64,000 nt of DNA from CALABS01 sp050260775 (lineage in GTDB: Bacteria; Pseudomonadota; Alphaproteobacteria; Rhodospirillales; Magnetospirillaceae): positions 1-64,000 of the forward strand of contig JBLNCP010000032.1 in NCBI GenBank assembly GCA_050260775.1, read 5' to 3'. The notes under the pieces are model-generated. The model saw only the letters and a list, made by a program, of their open reading frames with translations, made no database searches and had not been told where the DNA came from. A program made the translations under genes and the position numbers. This document shows positions 1-8,160 of the stretch, piece after piece (the stretch's first letter is position 1; each line of letters starts with the position of its first letter).

Positions 1-112
1 CAACGCCCAGAACTGCCTGCACTGCAAGACCTGCGACATCAAGGACCCCGACCAGGCCATCACCTGGACGGTCCCGGAAGGCGGCGGCGGGCCCAATTAT
101 CCCAACATGTGA
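1..112 (+). CDS. Electron transfer flavoprotein-ubiquinone oxidoreductase, C-terminal end (partial)
   Basis: Only the last 36 codons are inside the window, ending at TGA 110-112. The visible tail carries the closely spaced cysteines CLHCKTC followed by DIKDP and ends GGPNYPNM, the C-terminal [4Fe-4S] signature of ETF-QO. The enzyme moves electrons from reduced electron transfer flavoprotein into the membrane quinone pool. That fits its place near the glutaryl-CoA dehydrogenase gene at 10.6 kb, whose electrons leave through ETF. The start and the FAD and quinone domains lie outside the window. Confidence 0.93.
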   Translation, partial: NAQNCLHCKTCDIKDPDQAITWTVPEGGGGPNYPNM

Positions 113-131
113 GGGGTGGCGACGGTCTGGG

Positions 132-366
132 GTGTCATCCCGAGCGAACGCGAGGGACCTCGTCCGTGTCCACGTACGAGGTCCTTCGTCGCCGGCGCTC
201 CTCAGGATGACACCCTGAAAGTGTCATCCCGGGCGAACGCAAGCGACCTCGTCTGTGTCCACGTACGAGATCCTTCGTCGCTGGCGCTCCTCAGGATGAC
301 ACCCTGAAAGTGTCATCCCGAGCGGACGCGAGGGACCTCGTCCGTTGCCACGCACGGGATCCCCCG
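132..366. repeat. Tandem repeat of an 89-bp element, about 2.6 copies
   Basis: Copies begin at 132, 221 and 310 with the same opening (GTGTCATCCCG) and an exact 89-bp period; the third copy stops near 366. Each full unit begins GTGTCATCC and ends AGGATGACAC, so a unit can fold into a long imperfect hairpin. Copies differ at scattered bases. The array fills the gap between the convergent ends of the ETF-QO and chemoreceptor genes. It resembles the palindromic dispersed elements common in alphaproteobacterial intergenic DNA and may also act as a bidirectional terminator (inference). Confidence 0.85.
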
Positions 367-377
367 TCAACCGCTCG

Positions 378-2042
378 TCACACCGCCGCCACCTTGAGCA
401 GGAAGCCCTGCACCAGGTCGCGGATCTCGTCGGAGCGCTGCGACAGCGCGTTGGCCGAATGCAGCACCTGGCAGGCGGCGCTGCCCGTTTCGGCGGCCGC
501 CTGGGTCACCCCACCGATGGCGACCGTGACTTCCTGGGTGCCGGCCGCCGCTTCCTGGACGTTGCGGGCGATCTGTTGGGTGGCCGCCCGCTGCTGCTCC
601 ACCGCCGAGGCGATGGCCGAGGCGATCTCGTTGATCACCGCGATCCGCGCCACGATGCCCTCGATCGCCCCCACGGTGCTGCCGGTGGCCTGCTGCACGC
701 TGGCCACCTGCTGGGTGATCTCGTCGGTGGCCCGTGCCGTCTGGGTGGCGAGGTTCTTGACCTCACCCGCCACCACCGCGAAGCCCTTGCCGGCCTCGCC
801 GGCGCGCGCCGCCTCGATGGTCGCGTTGAGCGCCAGCAGATTGGTCTGGCTGGCGATGTCGCTGATCAGGCTGACCACGTCGCCGATGCGGGCGGCGGCG
901 TGGGCCAGGCCCCGGACCATCTCGTTGGTGCTTTGCGCCTCGTCCGCCGCCATCTGGGCCGCCCGGGCCGAGCTGTCGACCTGGCGGCCGATCTCGGAGA
1001 TGCAGGAGCTCAGTTCCTCCGCCGCCGCGGCGACGGTCTCGACGTTGGCCGAAGCCTGGTCGGTGGCGGTGGCGACGGTGGCGGCCTGGCGCGAGGTCTG
1101 TTCGGCGTTCGCCGACATGCCTTGCGCCGTCACCGTCATCTCGGCGGCGGCACCGGCCACCGCCCCCAGCGCGGTGCCGGCGTGGGTGTCGAAGTCCCGC
1201 GTCAGCTCCTCGATGGCGTGCGCCCGCGCCTCACGCTGGGCGATGGCCTCGCGCTCGCGCTCCTCGACGCGCCGGCGTTCGACGGCGTTGGCCTTGAACA
1301 CCTGGACGGCGCGAGCCATCCCGCCGATTTCGTCCCGCCGCTCGCGCAGCGGGATCTCCACCCCGACGTCGCCGCCGGCCAGACGGTCCATGACCGCGGT
1401 GAGCGCCGTCACCGGCCGGGAGATCAGCCTGGCCATGGCGACGCTGGCGAGCGTGCCCAGGACGAGGAAGGCGGCCAAGACCCCGTAGTAGGTCCCCTGG
1501 GACGAGCCGGCGACGTCCTCGGCTCCGCGATACACCCGCTCGGTGTCGGCGTTGGCCTCGTCGGCGAGGACCTGCAGCCGCCCGGCGAGAGCGTCGTATT
1601 GCTGCTCGGTGTTGACCATCATGACGAGGGCGGTGACCTCGTCGATGGCGTACATGTCGAGGACTTCCGTGGCGGCCCGGGCGAAGGCGTCCATCGCCTT
1701 CTGCAGCCCCGGATCGCCGCCCGCCGCTGCGCTCTCACGCAGCGACTTGAGTTGGGAGCGGACCAGCTTGTCCAGGGCGGCGACCTTGTCCTTGTCGACC
1801 CCGCTGCTTTGCCAGCCGAGCAGGCGATAGAGGTTGGATTCCACCACCGCACTGGCGGTCTGGGCCTCGCCCGTCCGCTTGTTCTTCTGGAAAGAATCCT
1901 CGTAGAGGTGGGTGAGAGCCTGGCCCTCGCGGTGGATCCCCCACTGGAAGATCACCGCGAGGATTGCCATGCTGGCGACCAGCACCGCAGGCGCGATCAG
2001 TACCTTCGCCGCGATGCGCAGGTTGGCGAGACGCTCGAGCAT
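378..2042 (-). CDS. Methyl-accepting chemotaxis protein
   Basis: A 554-residue chemoreceptor. Transmembrane segments lie near residues 12-33 and 186-206, flanking a periplasmic region of about 150 residues that looks helical (four-helix-bundle type). HAMP covers roughly 207-260, followed by the long cytoplasmic signalling coiled coil. The hairpin tip near 395-430 contains the conserved run SQTNLLALNATIEAARAGE, which contacts CheA and CheW. No Cache domain is seen in the receptor itself, yet a separate periplasmic Cache protein is encoded 9 nt upstream, so the two are probably co-transcribed and may work together. It is the last gene of the leftward run that starts with the benzoyl-CoA genes; the ligand is unknown. 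Confidence 0.93.
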   Translation of the reverse strand: MLERLANLRIAAKVLIAPAVLVASMAILAVIFQWGIHREGQALTHLYEDSFQKNKRTGEAQTASAVVESNLYRLLGWQSSGVDKDKVAALDKLVRSQLKSLRESAAAGGDPGLQKAMDAFARAATEVLDMYAIDEVTALVMMVNTEQQYDALAGRLQVLADEANADTERVYRGAEDVAGSSQGTYYGVLAAFLVLGTLASVAMARLISRPVTALTAVMDRLAGGDVGVEIPLRERRDEIGGMARAVQVFKANAVERRRVEEREREAIAQREARAHAIEELTRDFDTHAGTALGAVAGAAAEMTVTAQGMSANAEQTSRQAATVATATDQASANVETVAAAAEELSSCISEIGRQVDSSARAAQMAADEAQSTNEMVRGLAHAAARIGDVVSLISDIASQTNLLALNATIEAARAGEAGKGFAVVAGEVKNLATQTARATDEITQQVASVQQATGSTVGAIEGIVARIAVINEIASAIASAVEQQRAATQQIARNVQEAAAGTQEVTVAIGGVTQAAAETGSAACQVLHSANALSQRSDEIRDLVQGFLLKVAAV

Positions 2043-2051
2043 GGCGTACCG

Positions 2052-2513
2052 TCAGCGCGCATAGATGCCAGCGCCGAAATACAGGTCGTCGACCCGCTCG
2101 ACATAGCTCCTCTTCGGCTCGATCTTCTTGGTCGCCGCGTTCACCCATTTGTAATCGACCCAGCCGCTGCCCTTGTCGGCCGCGACCTTCATCATTTCCG
2201 CGACGAACAGCTTGCCGTCGCTGTCCTTGAGGCCGGACAGGTCCTTGCCGACGAGGCCCGGGTTCTTGCCGTGGGCCAGCATGTTGCCCTTGAGGTCCTG
2301 GACGAAGATGTAGACGTCCTTGACCTGCAGGCCGGCGGCCGGGTCGGACACGGCGGCAAACGCCTTGTCCCGTCCCTGCGCCTTGTAGACGCCGATGGCC
2401 TTCTTGACCAGGGCCACCGCTTCGTCGGCGGTGCCTACTTCATCGGCGCTCGCGCTTCCGGAGAAGACGAGCGCACAGGCCACCAGGGCGGCCCGGAGTG
2501 CGCGACCAATCAT
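2052..2513 (-). CDS. Periplasmic single-Cache-domain protein
   Basis: A 153-residue protein with an N-terminal signal peptide (cleavage expected after SGSASA, about residue 23) and then one Cache-type sensory fold. Cache features visible are the helix with AVALVKKAIGVYKAQG, the strand DVYIFVQDLKGNMLAHG, KNPGLVGKDLSGLKD, and the late motif GSGWVDYKWVN with KRSYVERVDDLYFGAGIY. No membrane anchor or signalling domain follows, so it would act as a soluble binding protein. It sits 9 nt upstream of the chemoreceptor gene and 33 nt after the 66-aa gene. An aromatic-acid or CoA-precursor ligand is suggested only by context. Confidence 0.87.
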   Translation of the reverse strand: MIGRALRAALVACALVFSGSASADEVGTADEAVALVKKAIGVYKAQGRDKAFAAVSDPAAGLQVKDVYIFVQDLKGNMLAHGKNPGLVGKDLSGLKDSDGKLFVAEMMKVAADKGSGWVDYKWVNAATKKIEPKRSYVERVDDLYFGAGIYAR

Positions 2514-2546
2514 TCCCTTCCCTCTCCTTGTTCATTTGTTGTCTTC

Positions 2547-2747
2547 TTATTCCGGCGCCCGGTTGATCCGGGTCAGCCCATTGGCGAGGCCCTCGGGGCC
2601 TTCGCGGTCAAGTTTGTCGGCGCTTTCGCGCAGGGCCTGGGCGATGACGTCCGGACCCAGGAGCTTCGCCGCGTGGGCGATCTGGTGGCCGAGGACCACC
2701 AGAGGCACCACGGGTGCGGGACGAAGCATGTAGCGGATGTTCGCCAT
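2547..2747 (-). CDS. Small protein of unknown function at the end of the bcr genes
   Basis: A 66-residue product starting at ATG 2747, preceded on its strand by GGGGCGAAAA and 19 nt after the bcrD stop. A longer reading from 2840 would run back over bcrD and has an arginine- and proline-rich N-terminus typical of a wrong frame, so the internal start is preferred. The sequence has a hydrophobic stretch (PAPVVPLVVLGHQIAHAAKLLG) and an acidic/basic helix (ALRESADKLDREGPEGLANG). No cysteines or recognised domain are present. Its position suggests co-expression with the benzoyl-CoA reductase genes; no function is assigned. Confidence 0.6.
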   Translation of the reverse strand: MANIRYMLRPAPVVPLVVLGHQIAHAAKLLGPDVIAQALRESADKLDREGPEGLANGLTRINRAPE

Positions 2748-2766
2748 TTTTCGCCCCGCCCCTCGG

Positions 2767-3603
2767 TCAGGCCGCCTGCAGGCGCGAGAGCTTCTCGTGC
2801 CGGAAGGCGCCCCACAGCGCGGCACCGATGGCGCCGGCATAGATGGAGTCCGGGTTGGACCGGGCGGTAAGGTTGACCTTCTCCTGCACCATCGCCTCGT
2901 TGAGCGCCGCCACCAGGCCGGTGTCGAGCGCCAGGCCGCCGGTCATCAGCACGACGCCTTCCGAGGCGCCGATCGACTTCAGCAGCTTGGCCAGGCGCAC
3001 CGCCATGGAGACGTGGATGCCCTTGAGGATGTTGGCCGCCGAGATGCCGCGCGACACCATGTTGATCACGTCGGTCTCGGCCAGCACGGCGCAGATCGAC
3101 GAGACCTTCTCCGGATCATCGGCGCTCTGCGACAGGGTGCCGATCTCGTCCTGGGCGATGCCGAGGTAGCGGGCGATGTTCTCGAGGAACTGGCCCGACC
3201 CCGAGGCGCACTGGCTGGTCATCTTGTAGGACAGCACCTTGCCGCCGGCGTCGACCTTGATGGCGCGGCCGTTGAGCGCCCCGATGTCGAGCACCGAGCG
3301 GGCCTCGCCGTCGAGGTACACGGCGCCGCGGCCGTGGGTGGTCATGGAGTAGAAGTGGCCGGTCGAGAACTTGAGGTTCTCGGCGTCGCCGGTGGACGCC
3401 ACGTAGGCGACGTCCTTGCGCGACAGGCCGTTCTTCTTCAGCAGGTAATCATAGCCCTCGTCGGCCAGCTGGAAGGGGTCGCGGTTGCGGATGCGCGACG
3501 TTTCCTTGCCCAGCCACTCGGCCTTGTCGCCGTTGACCTTGAACAGCACGGTCTTGACGCAGCCCGAGCCGATGTCGATGCCGGCGGTGATGATCTCGCT
3601 CAT
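2767..3603 (-). CDS. bcrD: Benzoyl-CoA reductase subunit D (ATPase subunit)
   Basis: A 278-residue protein of the BadF/BadG/BcrA/BcrD ATPase family (ASKHA fold). The phosphate-binding start ITAGIDIGSGCVKTVLF, the motif LDIGALNGRAIKVD and the late glycine-rich VVLMTGGLALDTG are present. The family cysteines that hold the bridging [4Fe-4S] cluster appear in QCASGSGQFLENIARYLG and SSICAVLAETD. With BcrA it forms the ATP-hydrolysing half of class I benzoyl-CoA reductase. The ATG at 3603 follows GGGAGGGAGACGACC. The gene lies 20 nt after bcrA and is near the usual length of about 280 residues. Confidence 0.96.
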   Translation of the reverse strand: MSEIITAGIDIGSGCVKTVLFKVNGDKAEWLGKETSRIRNRDPFQLADEGYDYLLKKNGLSRKDVAYVASTGDAENLKFSTGHFYSMTTHGRGAVYLDGEARSVLDIGALNGRAIKVDAGGKVLSYKMTSQCASGSGQFLENIARYLGIAQDEIGTLSQSADDPEKVSSICAVLAETDVINMVSRGISAANILKGIHVSMAVRLAKLLKSIGASEGVVLMTGGLALDTGLVAALNEAMVQEKVNLTARSNPDSIYAGAIGAALWGAFRHEKLSRLQAA

Positions 3604-3623
3604 GGTCGTCTCCCTCCCGGTTC

Positions 3624-4922
3624 TCAGTTCACCACCGCGCGCACGGCGAAGGTCGCCCCGCCCAGCGCGCCGGTGTAGATGGAGTCCGGATTGATGTTGA
3701 TCTGGACGTCGCCGTAGTTCTCCTTGATGAGCTTGCGCAGCTCGCGCACCGCCGCCTCGTTCTTGGCGACGCCGCCGGTGAAGGTGAACTGGTCCTTGAC
3801 CCCGCCGGCACGCGACAGGATCGACATGGCGCGCAGGATGATGGCGCGGTGAAGGCCGGCCAGGATGTCCTCGCGCTTTTCGCCCAGCGCAAGACGGTCG
3901 CGCAGCTCGGCGCCGGCGAACACCGTACAGGTCGAGTTGATGCGGACCTGCTTGGTCGAGTTCATGGCCAGCGGCCCGAGCTCGTGCAGACCCATGTTCA
4001 TCTCGTCGGCGATGTAGCCCAGGTAGCGGCCGCAGCCGGCGGCGCAGCGGTCGTTCATTTGGAAGTTCTCGACGATGCCGGCCGGATCGACCTGGATGCC
4101 CTTGGTGTCCTGGCCGCCGATGTCGAGCACCGTGCGGGTCTCGGGGTACATCATGTGGGCGCCGAGGCCGTGGCACAGGATCTCGGAGCGGATGTGCTCC
4201 TTGGGGAAGGGCAGACGGACGCGGCCGTAGCCGGTGCCGACCACGTAGGTCTCCTCCAGCGGGATCGCCAGGGCGTCCTTGACCGGCTTGATCACGGTAT
4301 CGCCCAGGCTGCCGGCGCCCGACTTGTCGAGAGCCCGCAGGAACTTGCCTTCCATGTCACCCGACGGCGGACGGTTCTCCACCTCGATGATCGACTTGTC
4401 GTAGACGTTGAGGATCATGTCGAAGCCGAGGCCGGCGTCCTTGCACACCGGCTCGCCCACCGCCATGAAGTCCGAGCCGGCGAGGTCGCGGAAGAAGTCC
4501 GACTTGCGCTTGGCGCCCGGCTGGAACAGCTGGCCGGACTGGTCGCGCAGGCGGCGGAACACCTCGCCCAGCACCTCGATGACGCCGGATTCACGGCCGA
4601 GGTAGCGGGCGCCCTTGACGTTGGAGACGCAGGTCCGCTCGAGGTCGTCCAGCTGTTCCAGGAACTGGACGTGGCGGAAGTTCGCCTCGATGTTGGCCAG
4701 GATGTCGTCGACCTTGCCGGCCACCGCCGGCACGCCGGACAGGCCGCGCCGGAACAGGGTCAGGCGGGTGTCGATCAGGGCCTCCTGCTTCGACACCGCC
4801 GCGGCGGTGTCGTAGTTGGAGCGCGAGTTGGTGATGCCGCGACCCATGACCTGGGTGTTCTCGTCCATGACCACCGCCTTGGTGGTGGTCGAGCCGAGGT
4901 CAATTCCAATGAAGCAACGCAT
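3624..4922 (-). CDS. bcrA: Benzoyl-CoA reductase subunit A (ATPase subunit)
   Basis: A 432-residue ATPase subunit of class I benzoyl-CoA reductase. It begins MRCFIGIDLGSTTTKAVVMD (phosphate loop) and has VLDIGGQDTKGIQVD and FTFTGGVAKNEAA in the ASKHA nucleotide-binding core. The cysteine motifs CAAGCGRYLGYIADE and STCTVFAGAEL should bind the cluster shared with BcrD. The two ATPase subunits couple ATP hydrolysis to electron transfer from ferredoxin to the BcrBC active site. It lies 14 nt after bcrB, and the order C-B-A-D is that of Thauera and Magnetospirillum. Confidence 0.97.
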   Translation of the reverse strand: MRCFIGIDLGSTTTKAVVMDENTQVMGRGITNSRSNYDTAAAVSKQEALIDTRLTLFRRGLSGVPAVAGKVDDILANIEANFRHVQFLEQLDDLERTCVSNVKGARYLGRESGVIEVLGEVFRRLRDQSGQLFQPGAKRKSDFFRDLAGSDFMAVGEPVCKDAGLGFDMILNVYDKSIIEVENRPPSGDMEGKFLRALDKSGAGSLGDTVIKPVKDALAIPLEETYVVGTGYGRVRLPFPKEHIRSEILCHGLGAHMMYPETRTVLDIGGQDTKGIQVDPAGIVENFQMNDRCAAGCGRYLGYIADEMNMGLHELGPLAMNSTKQVRINSTCTVFAGAELRDRLALGEKREDILAGLHRAIILRAMSILSRAGGVKDQFTFTGGVAKNEAAVRELRKLIKENYGDVQININPDSIYTGALGGATFAVRAVVN

Positions 4923-4936
4923 GTCTACCCCCTTCC

Positions 4937-6220
4937 TCACGCAGCCTTGGTGGAGCCGCGACGCTTCTGCTCGATCATCTGGAAGTAGCTTTCCAGACGG
5001 TTCTTGACGTTCGCCGCCGAGAAGTAGCGGGGATCGACCAGATCGGTTTCGATGAACGCGCCGGGGCGGCCGGTGCGACGCTCGACTTCCTTCATCATCA
5101 TCAGCTGACCGGCCGAGAAGCTGTTGCAGCTCTTGATCGAGTTGATGAGCAGGCCGTCGGCCTGGTACTCCTCGACGTACTTGGCGAGGATGTCGACGCG
5201 GGTGGGCAGGTTGCGGTTGGTGTAGCAACCCAGGCAGTAATCAGCCAGCGACTCCAGCGGATTGTCGGGGTCGTGGCGGAAGCCGAGGTCGTACATGCCG
5301 CCGACCTTGGTGTAGCTCGACGCCACCACGACCGCGCCCTCGTCGTAGAACATCTTCCAGAACTCGCGGAAGTTGGTCCAATTGGGCGGGCCCTCGACGA
5401 CCAGGCGGTACTTCTGGTCGTTGAAGTTGCTGCCGTCGGGGGTCACCGGGCCCTGCTTGGCGTCGATGCGGGCCTGCACTTCCTGACGCAGCGCCTTGTA
5501 GTAGTCGATGGCGTCGGAGGTGCCGCGGAAGGCGGTGAAGATCGGGCCGATGTAGTAGACGCCGCCGAAGTAGGCGTCGATCGGCGACGGCTTGTGCTTG
5601 CCCTGCTCAAGCACCCACACCAGGTCGTCCTCGGCCTTGGCGGAGTTGCGCAGGTACTCGCGCAGGCGGTCGATGTCGAACTTGACGCCGGACACCTGTT
5701 CGAGGCCGGGGATGATCACTTCCTTGAGCTGCTTGACCACGTAGTCGCGCATGTTCTTGGTCGAGTGGCCGTCGCCCTCGTAGGGAACGTGCAGCATCAG
5801 GGTCGGGCACTTGTACTGCTCACGCAGCAGCTCGAACCACTTCATGAAGGTGTAGCAGCCGGTGTAGGACAGCAGCAGCACGTCGGGCTCGGGGAACGGC
5901 TTGCCGTTGGGGGCGATGTTGCCCTTGCCCATCATGCCGATGTCGGCCTTCACGTAGGTGCAGACGTCCTCGGAATGGCCGTGCTTCTCGGCCTCCATGA
6001 TGTAGTTGCCCGACTGCTTGCGCATGCCGTTCTGGATGGCGTTGATCTCGGGCAGGTTGTTGACGATGCCGAAGCACATCAGCAACTCGTTGAGGTTGCC
6101 GGGAACGAAGGTGGAGGACACCTTGCGGCCGGTCTCGTGCTTGGAGGTGATCGCCTCGTAGTTCCGGGCGATCATCTCCTTCTGGAGCAGCATCGAGGGC
6201 TCTTTGACGATTTCGCTCAT
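4937..6220 (-). CDS. bcrB: Benzoyl-CoA reductase subunit B (catalytic subunit)
   Basis: A 427-residue member of the 2-hydroxyacyl-CoA dehydratase/BcrB family, which with BcrC binds benzoyl-CoA and a [4Fe-4S] cluster at the site of ring reduction. Visible family features include RKVSSTFVPGNLNELLMCFG, LLSYTGCYTFMKWFELL, DYCLGCYTNRNLPTRVD and IKSCNSFSAGQL, with the conserved cysteines. The start is ATG 6220 after GTGGAGCTGACACC; only 4 nt separate it from the bcrC stop, which suggests translational coupling. The substrate is assigned from the full bcrCBAD-dch-oah-had context. Confidence 0.96.
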   Translation of the reverse strand: MSEIVKEPSMLLQKEMIARNYEAITSKHETGRKVSSTFVPGNLNELLMCFGIVNNLPEINAIQNGMRKQSGNYIMEAEKHGHSEDVCTYVKADIGMMGKGNIAPNGKPFPEPDVLLLSYTGCYTFMKWFELLREQYKCPTLMLHVPYEGDGHSTKNMRDYVVKQLKEVIIPGLEQVSGVKFDIDRLREYLRNSAKAEDDLVWVLEQGKHKPSPIDAYFGGVYYIGPIFTAFRGTSDAIDYYKALRQEVQARIDAKQGPVTPDGSNFNDQKYRLVVEGPPNWTNFREFWKMFYDEGAVVVASSYTKVGGMYDLGFRHDPDNPLESLADYCLGCYTNRNLPTRVDILAKYVEEYQADGLLINSIKSCNSFSAGQLMMMKEVERRTGRPGAFIETDLVDPRYFSAANVKNRLESYFQMIEQKRRGSTKAA

Positions 6221-6224
6221 GGTG

Positions 6225-7388
6225 TCAGCTCCACAGCTTGATGGAATCGGCGAAGGTGCCGGCCTGCTCACGGATGGGCTGCATCTGGCCGGAGTTTTCC
6301 GCGTACTTGAACGCGATGTAGGGGATGTTGGCGTCGCTGAGGCGATGGCAGATCATCGGGCGATCCAACAGGGCCGGGTCGCAGAAGCTGGGGGTGGCGT
6401 AGATGACACCCTCGGCGCCCGAGCGCTTGACCTGCTCGACGTGGAACTTGCCCTTGTCGGCCTCGACCGGCACGTACTTGCACGAGGTCTCGACCGAGTG
6501 GCGGATGTAGGTGTTGGAAAGCGCTTCGATCGGATCGCCGTCGGTGGGGACGTCGGTGGTCAGGAAGCGGTTGACCAGGGCGTAATCATCCTCGACCACG
6601 TAGCAGCCGGCCATCTCGATCGACTTGATGAGGTTGAGCGGCGGCTGTTCGCAGAACGAGCCGTAGATCGCCACGCGCACGTTGTCACGCTTGGGCCGAT
6701 CCTCCTTGCCCAGGGCCGCCAGGTACTCGGTCAGCATCTGGTTGTGCTCTTCCACCGGCATCATCAGGCCGGCGCGCATCATCACGTAGACCTCGGAGCT
6801 CGGCGCCTTCCACGGCTCACGCGCACGCTGGGCGTAGACCTCGCGGATCAGCCGGCGGTTCTCGTTGTAAAGCGCGATCGACTTGCGCAGGTCGTCGTCG
6901 GAGATCTTGCGGCCGATCACCCCTTCCAGACCCTCGCGCATCTCCTGCAGCTCGTGCTGGTAGTAGCTGCCGCCGATGGACGGGTCGAAGTTCTGGGGCG
7001 TGTCGAAGAACTTGGTCCACACGTTCGGGAACATGATTTTCCACATGCCCGACAGGTTGCGGATGACGTCGCAGACGAACGGGAAGACCATGCCGTCGAC
7101 GAAGTCGAGCCGATTGGTCACACCCAGCTCAATGGTGGAGCGCGGAATGCGGCAAATATAGCTCTGGTAGTAGGCGTCGCCGTGAATAACCTCCATCTGG
7201 TCGCCGCCGCCGAAGATCCCCAGCGGCAGGCAGCCGGCGGCATGGATCAGTTCAAGCGGAACGTAGACCGGCAGGAAGCCGATGACCTTGCGGCCGGGGG
7301 CGGCCGCCTTCCAGGCGCGGGCGTGCGAGAAATTGAGGTCCTCGTAGATCGCCTGGCAACGGGCAATGATTTCAGCAGCAGAAGACAT
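6225..7388 (-). CDS. bcrC: Benzoyl-CoA reductase subunit C (catalytic subunit)
   Basis: A 387-residue 2-hydroxyacyl-CoA dehydratase-family subunit, partner of BcrB. The N-terminal GRKVIGFLPVYVPLELIHAAG and the segment SYICRIPRSTIELG are characteristic of the family. Cysteines are seen in HAAGCLPLG, YICRIP, FVCDVI, SFCEQPP and SFCDP. The enzyme performs the two-electron reduction of the aromatic ring of benzoyl-CoA to the cyclic 1,5-dienoyl-CoA. The gene starts 1 nt after the dch stop codon, so the whole run is tightly packed. Confidence 0.96.
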   Translation of the reverse strand: MSSAAEIIARCQAIYEDLNFSHARAWKAAAPGRKVIGFLPVYVPLELIHAAGCLPLGIFGGGDQMEVIHGDAYYQSYICRIPRSTIELGVTNRLDFVDGMVFPFVCDVIRNLSGMWKIMFPNVWTKFFDTPQNFDPSIGGSYYQHELQEMREGLEGVIGRKISDDDLRKSIALYNENRRLIREVYAQRAREPWKAPSSEVYVMMRAGLMMPVEEHNQMLTEYLAALGKEDRPKRDNVRVAIYGSFCEQPPLNLIKSIEMAGCYVVEDDYALVNRFLTTDVPTDGDPIEALSNTYIRHSVETSCKYVPVEADKGKFHVEQVKRSGAEGVIYATPSFCDPALLDRPMICHRLSDANIPYIAFKYAENSGQMQPIREQAGTFADSIKLWS

Positions 7389-7389
7389 G

Positions 7390-8160
7390 TCAACGGCCCT
7401 CCCATTTCACCGGACGCTTTTCGACGAACGCGGTGAGCCCTTCGAGAGCGTCGCGGGTCGACATCAGGCCGGTGAGATAAAGATTTTCGACGATGGCCAG
7501 CTTGGCCTTGACCCGTTCGACCATGTCGAAGCGGGCGGCCTTGACGGCGAAGCGCAGGGACGACGAGCTGTGCGGGGCCAGCCCCTCGTCGAAATAGGCG
7601 AGCGCGGCAGCCTCCGGGTCCGGGCTGGCCTGGTAGGCCAGGCCGGTGCGGAAGGCTTCGGCGCCGCTGATGGAACGTCCGGAGTACAGCATCGCTTCGG
7701 CGGAGCTGCGGTCCATGCGCTCGGGCAGCAGGCACGAGGCGGCGGGGGCGAACACGCCCAGCTGGATCTCGGGCTGGCCCAGCTTGGCCTCCGGGTCGGC
7801 GAAGATCAGGTGGCCGGCGAGAGCCACCTCGAGGCCGCCGCCCAGGCACTGCCCACGCACCGCCACCAGGATCGGCACCGGGGCCTCCAGCATGCGCACG
7901 ATCAGGGCGTGCAGGCTTTTCAGCATGTCGGCGCACTGGTCCGGCATGTGCTCGGCAACGCTCGCCCCGAAGCTGAAGTGCGGGCCCTCGTGGTCGATCA
8001 GCACCGCCGACAGCTGCGGGTCGGCGAGGTTGTCGGCCAGCGCCTGATCCATCGCCGCGATCATGGCCGCGTCGACGATGTTGGCCTTGGGCCGGGCGAG
8101 GCGAAGCCTTAACAGCTTGCCGTCCCGGTCACGCCAGACCTTGAGCGGGGAGTCGCTCAT
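7390..8160 (-). CDS. dch: Cyclohexa-1,5-dienecarbonyl-CoA hydratase
   Basis: A 256-residue crotonase-fold hydratase. The oxyanion-hole region ILVAVRGQCLGGGLEVALAG and the later LGQPEIQLGVFAPAAS match enoyl-CoA hydratases, and the length equals that of known Dch (about 258). It adds water to the dienoyl-CoA made by BcrABCD, giving 6-hydroxycyclohex-1-ene-1-carbonyl-CoA. The ATG at 8160 overlaps the stop of oah by four bases (ATGA), a sign of coupled translation. The specific substrate follows from its position between oah and bcrC. Confidence 0.93.
   Translation of the reverse strand: MSDSPLKVWRDRDGKLLRLRLARPKANIVDAAMIAAMDQALADNLADPQLSAVLIDHEGPHFSFGASVAEHMPDQCADMLKSLHALIVRMLEAPVPILVAVRGQCLGGGLEVALAGHLIFADPEAKLGQPEIQLGVFAPAASCLLPERMDRSSAEAMLYSGRSISGAEAFRTGLAYQASPDPEAAALAYFDEGLAPHSSSSLRFAVKAARFDMVERVKAKLAIVENLYLTGLMSTRDALEGLTAFVEKRPVKWEGR

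Noticed and set aside
132..366. CRISPR array
   Set aside because: The period is 89 bp with whole-unit identity rather than short repeats with unique spacers, and no cas genes are present.
2748..2840. Upstream extension of the 66-aa gene to 2840
   Set aside because: The added 31 residues overlap bcrD and are Arg/Pro/Ser-rich as expected of an out-of-frame shadow.
345..2870. Long plus-strand frame opposite the chemoreceptor and Cache genes
   Set aside because: It is the antisense shadow of well-defined genes and lacks any domain or start signal.
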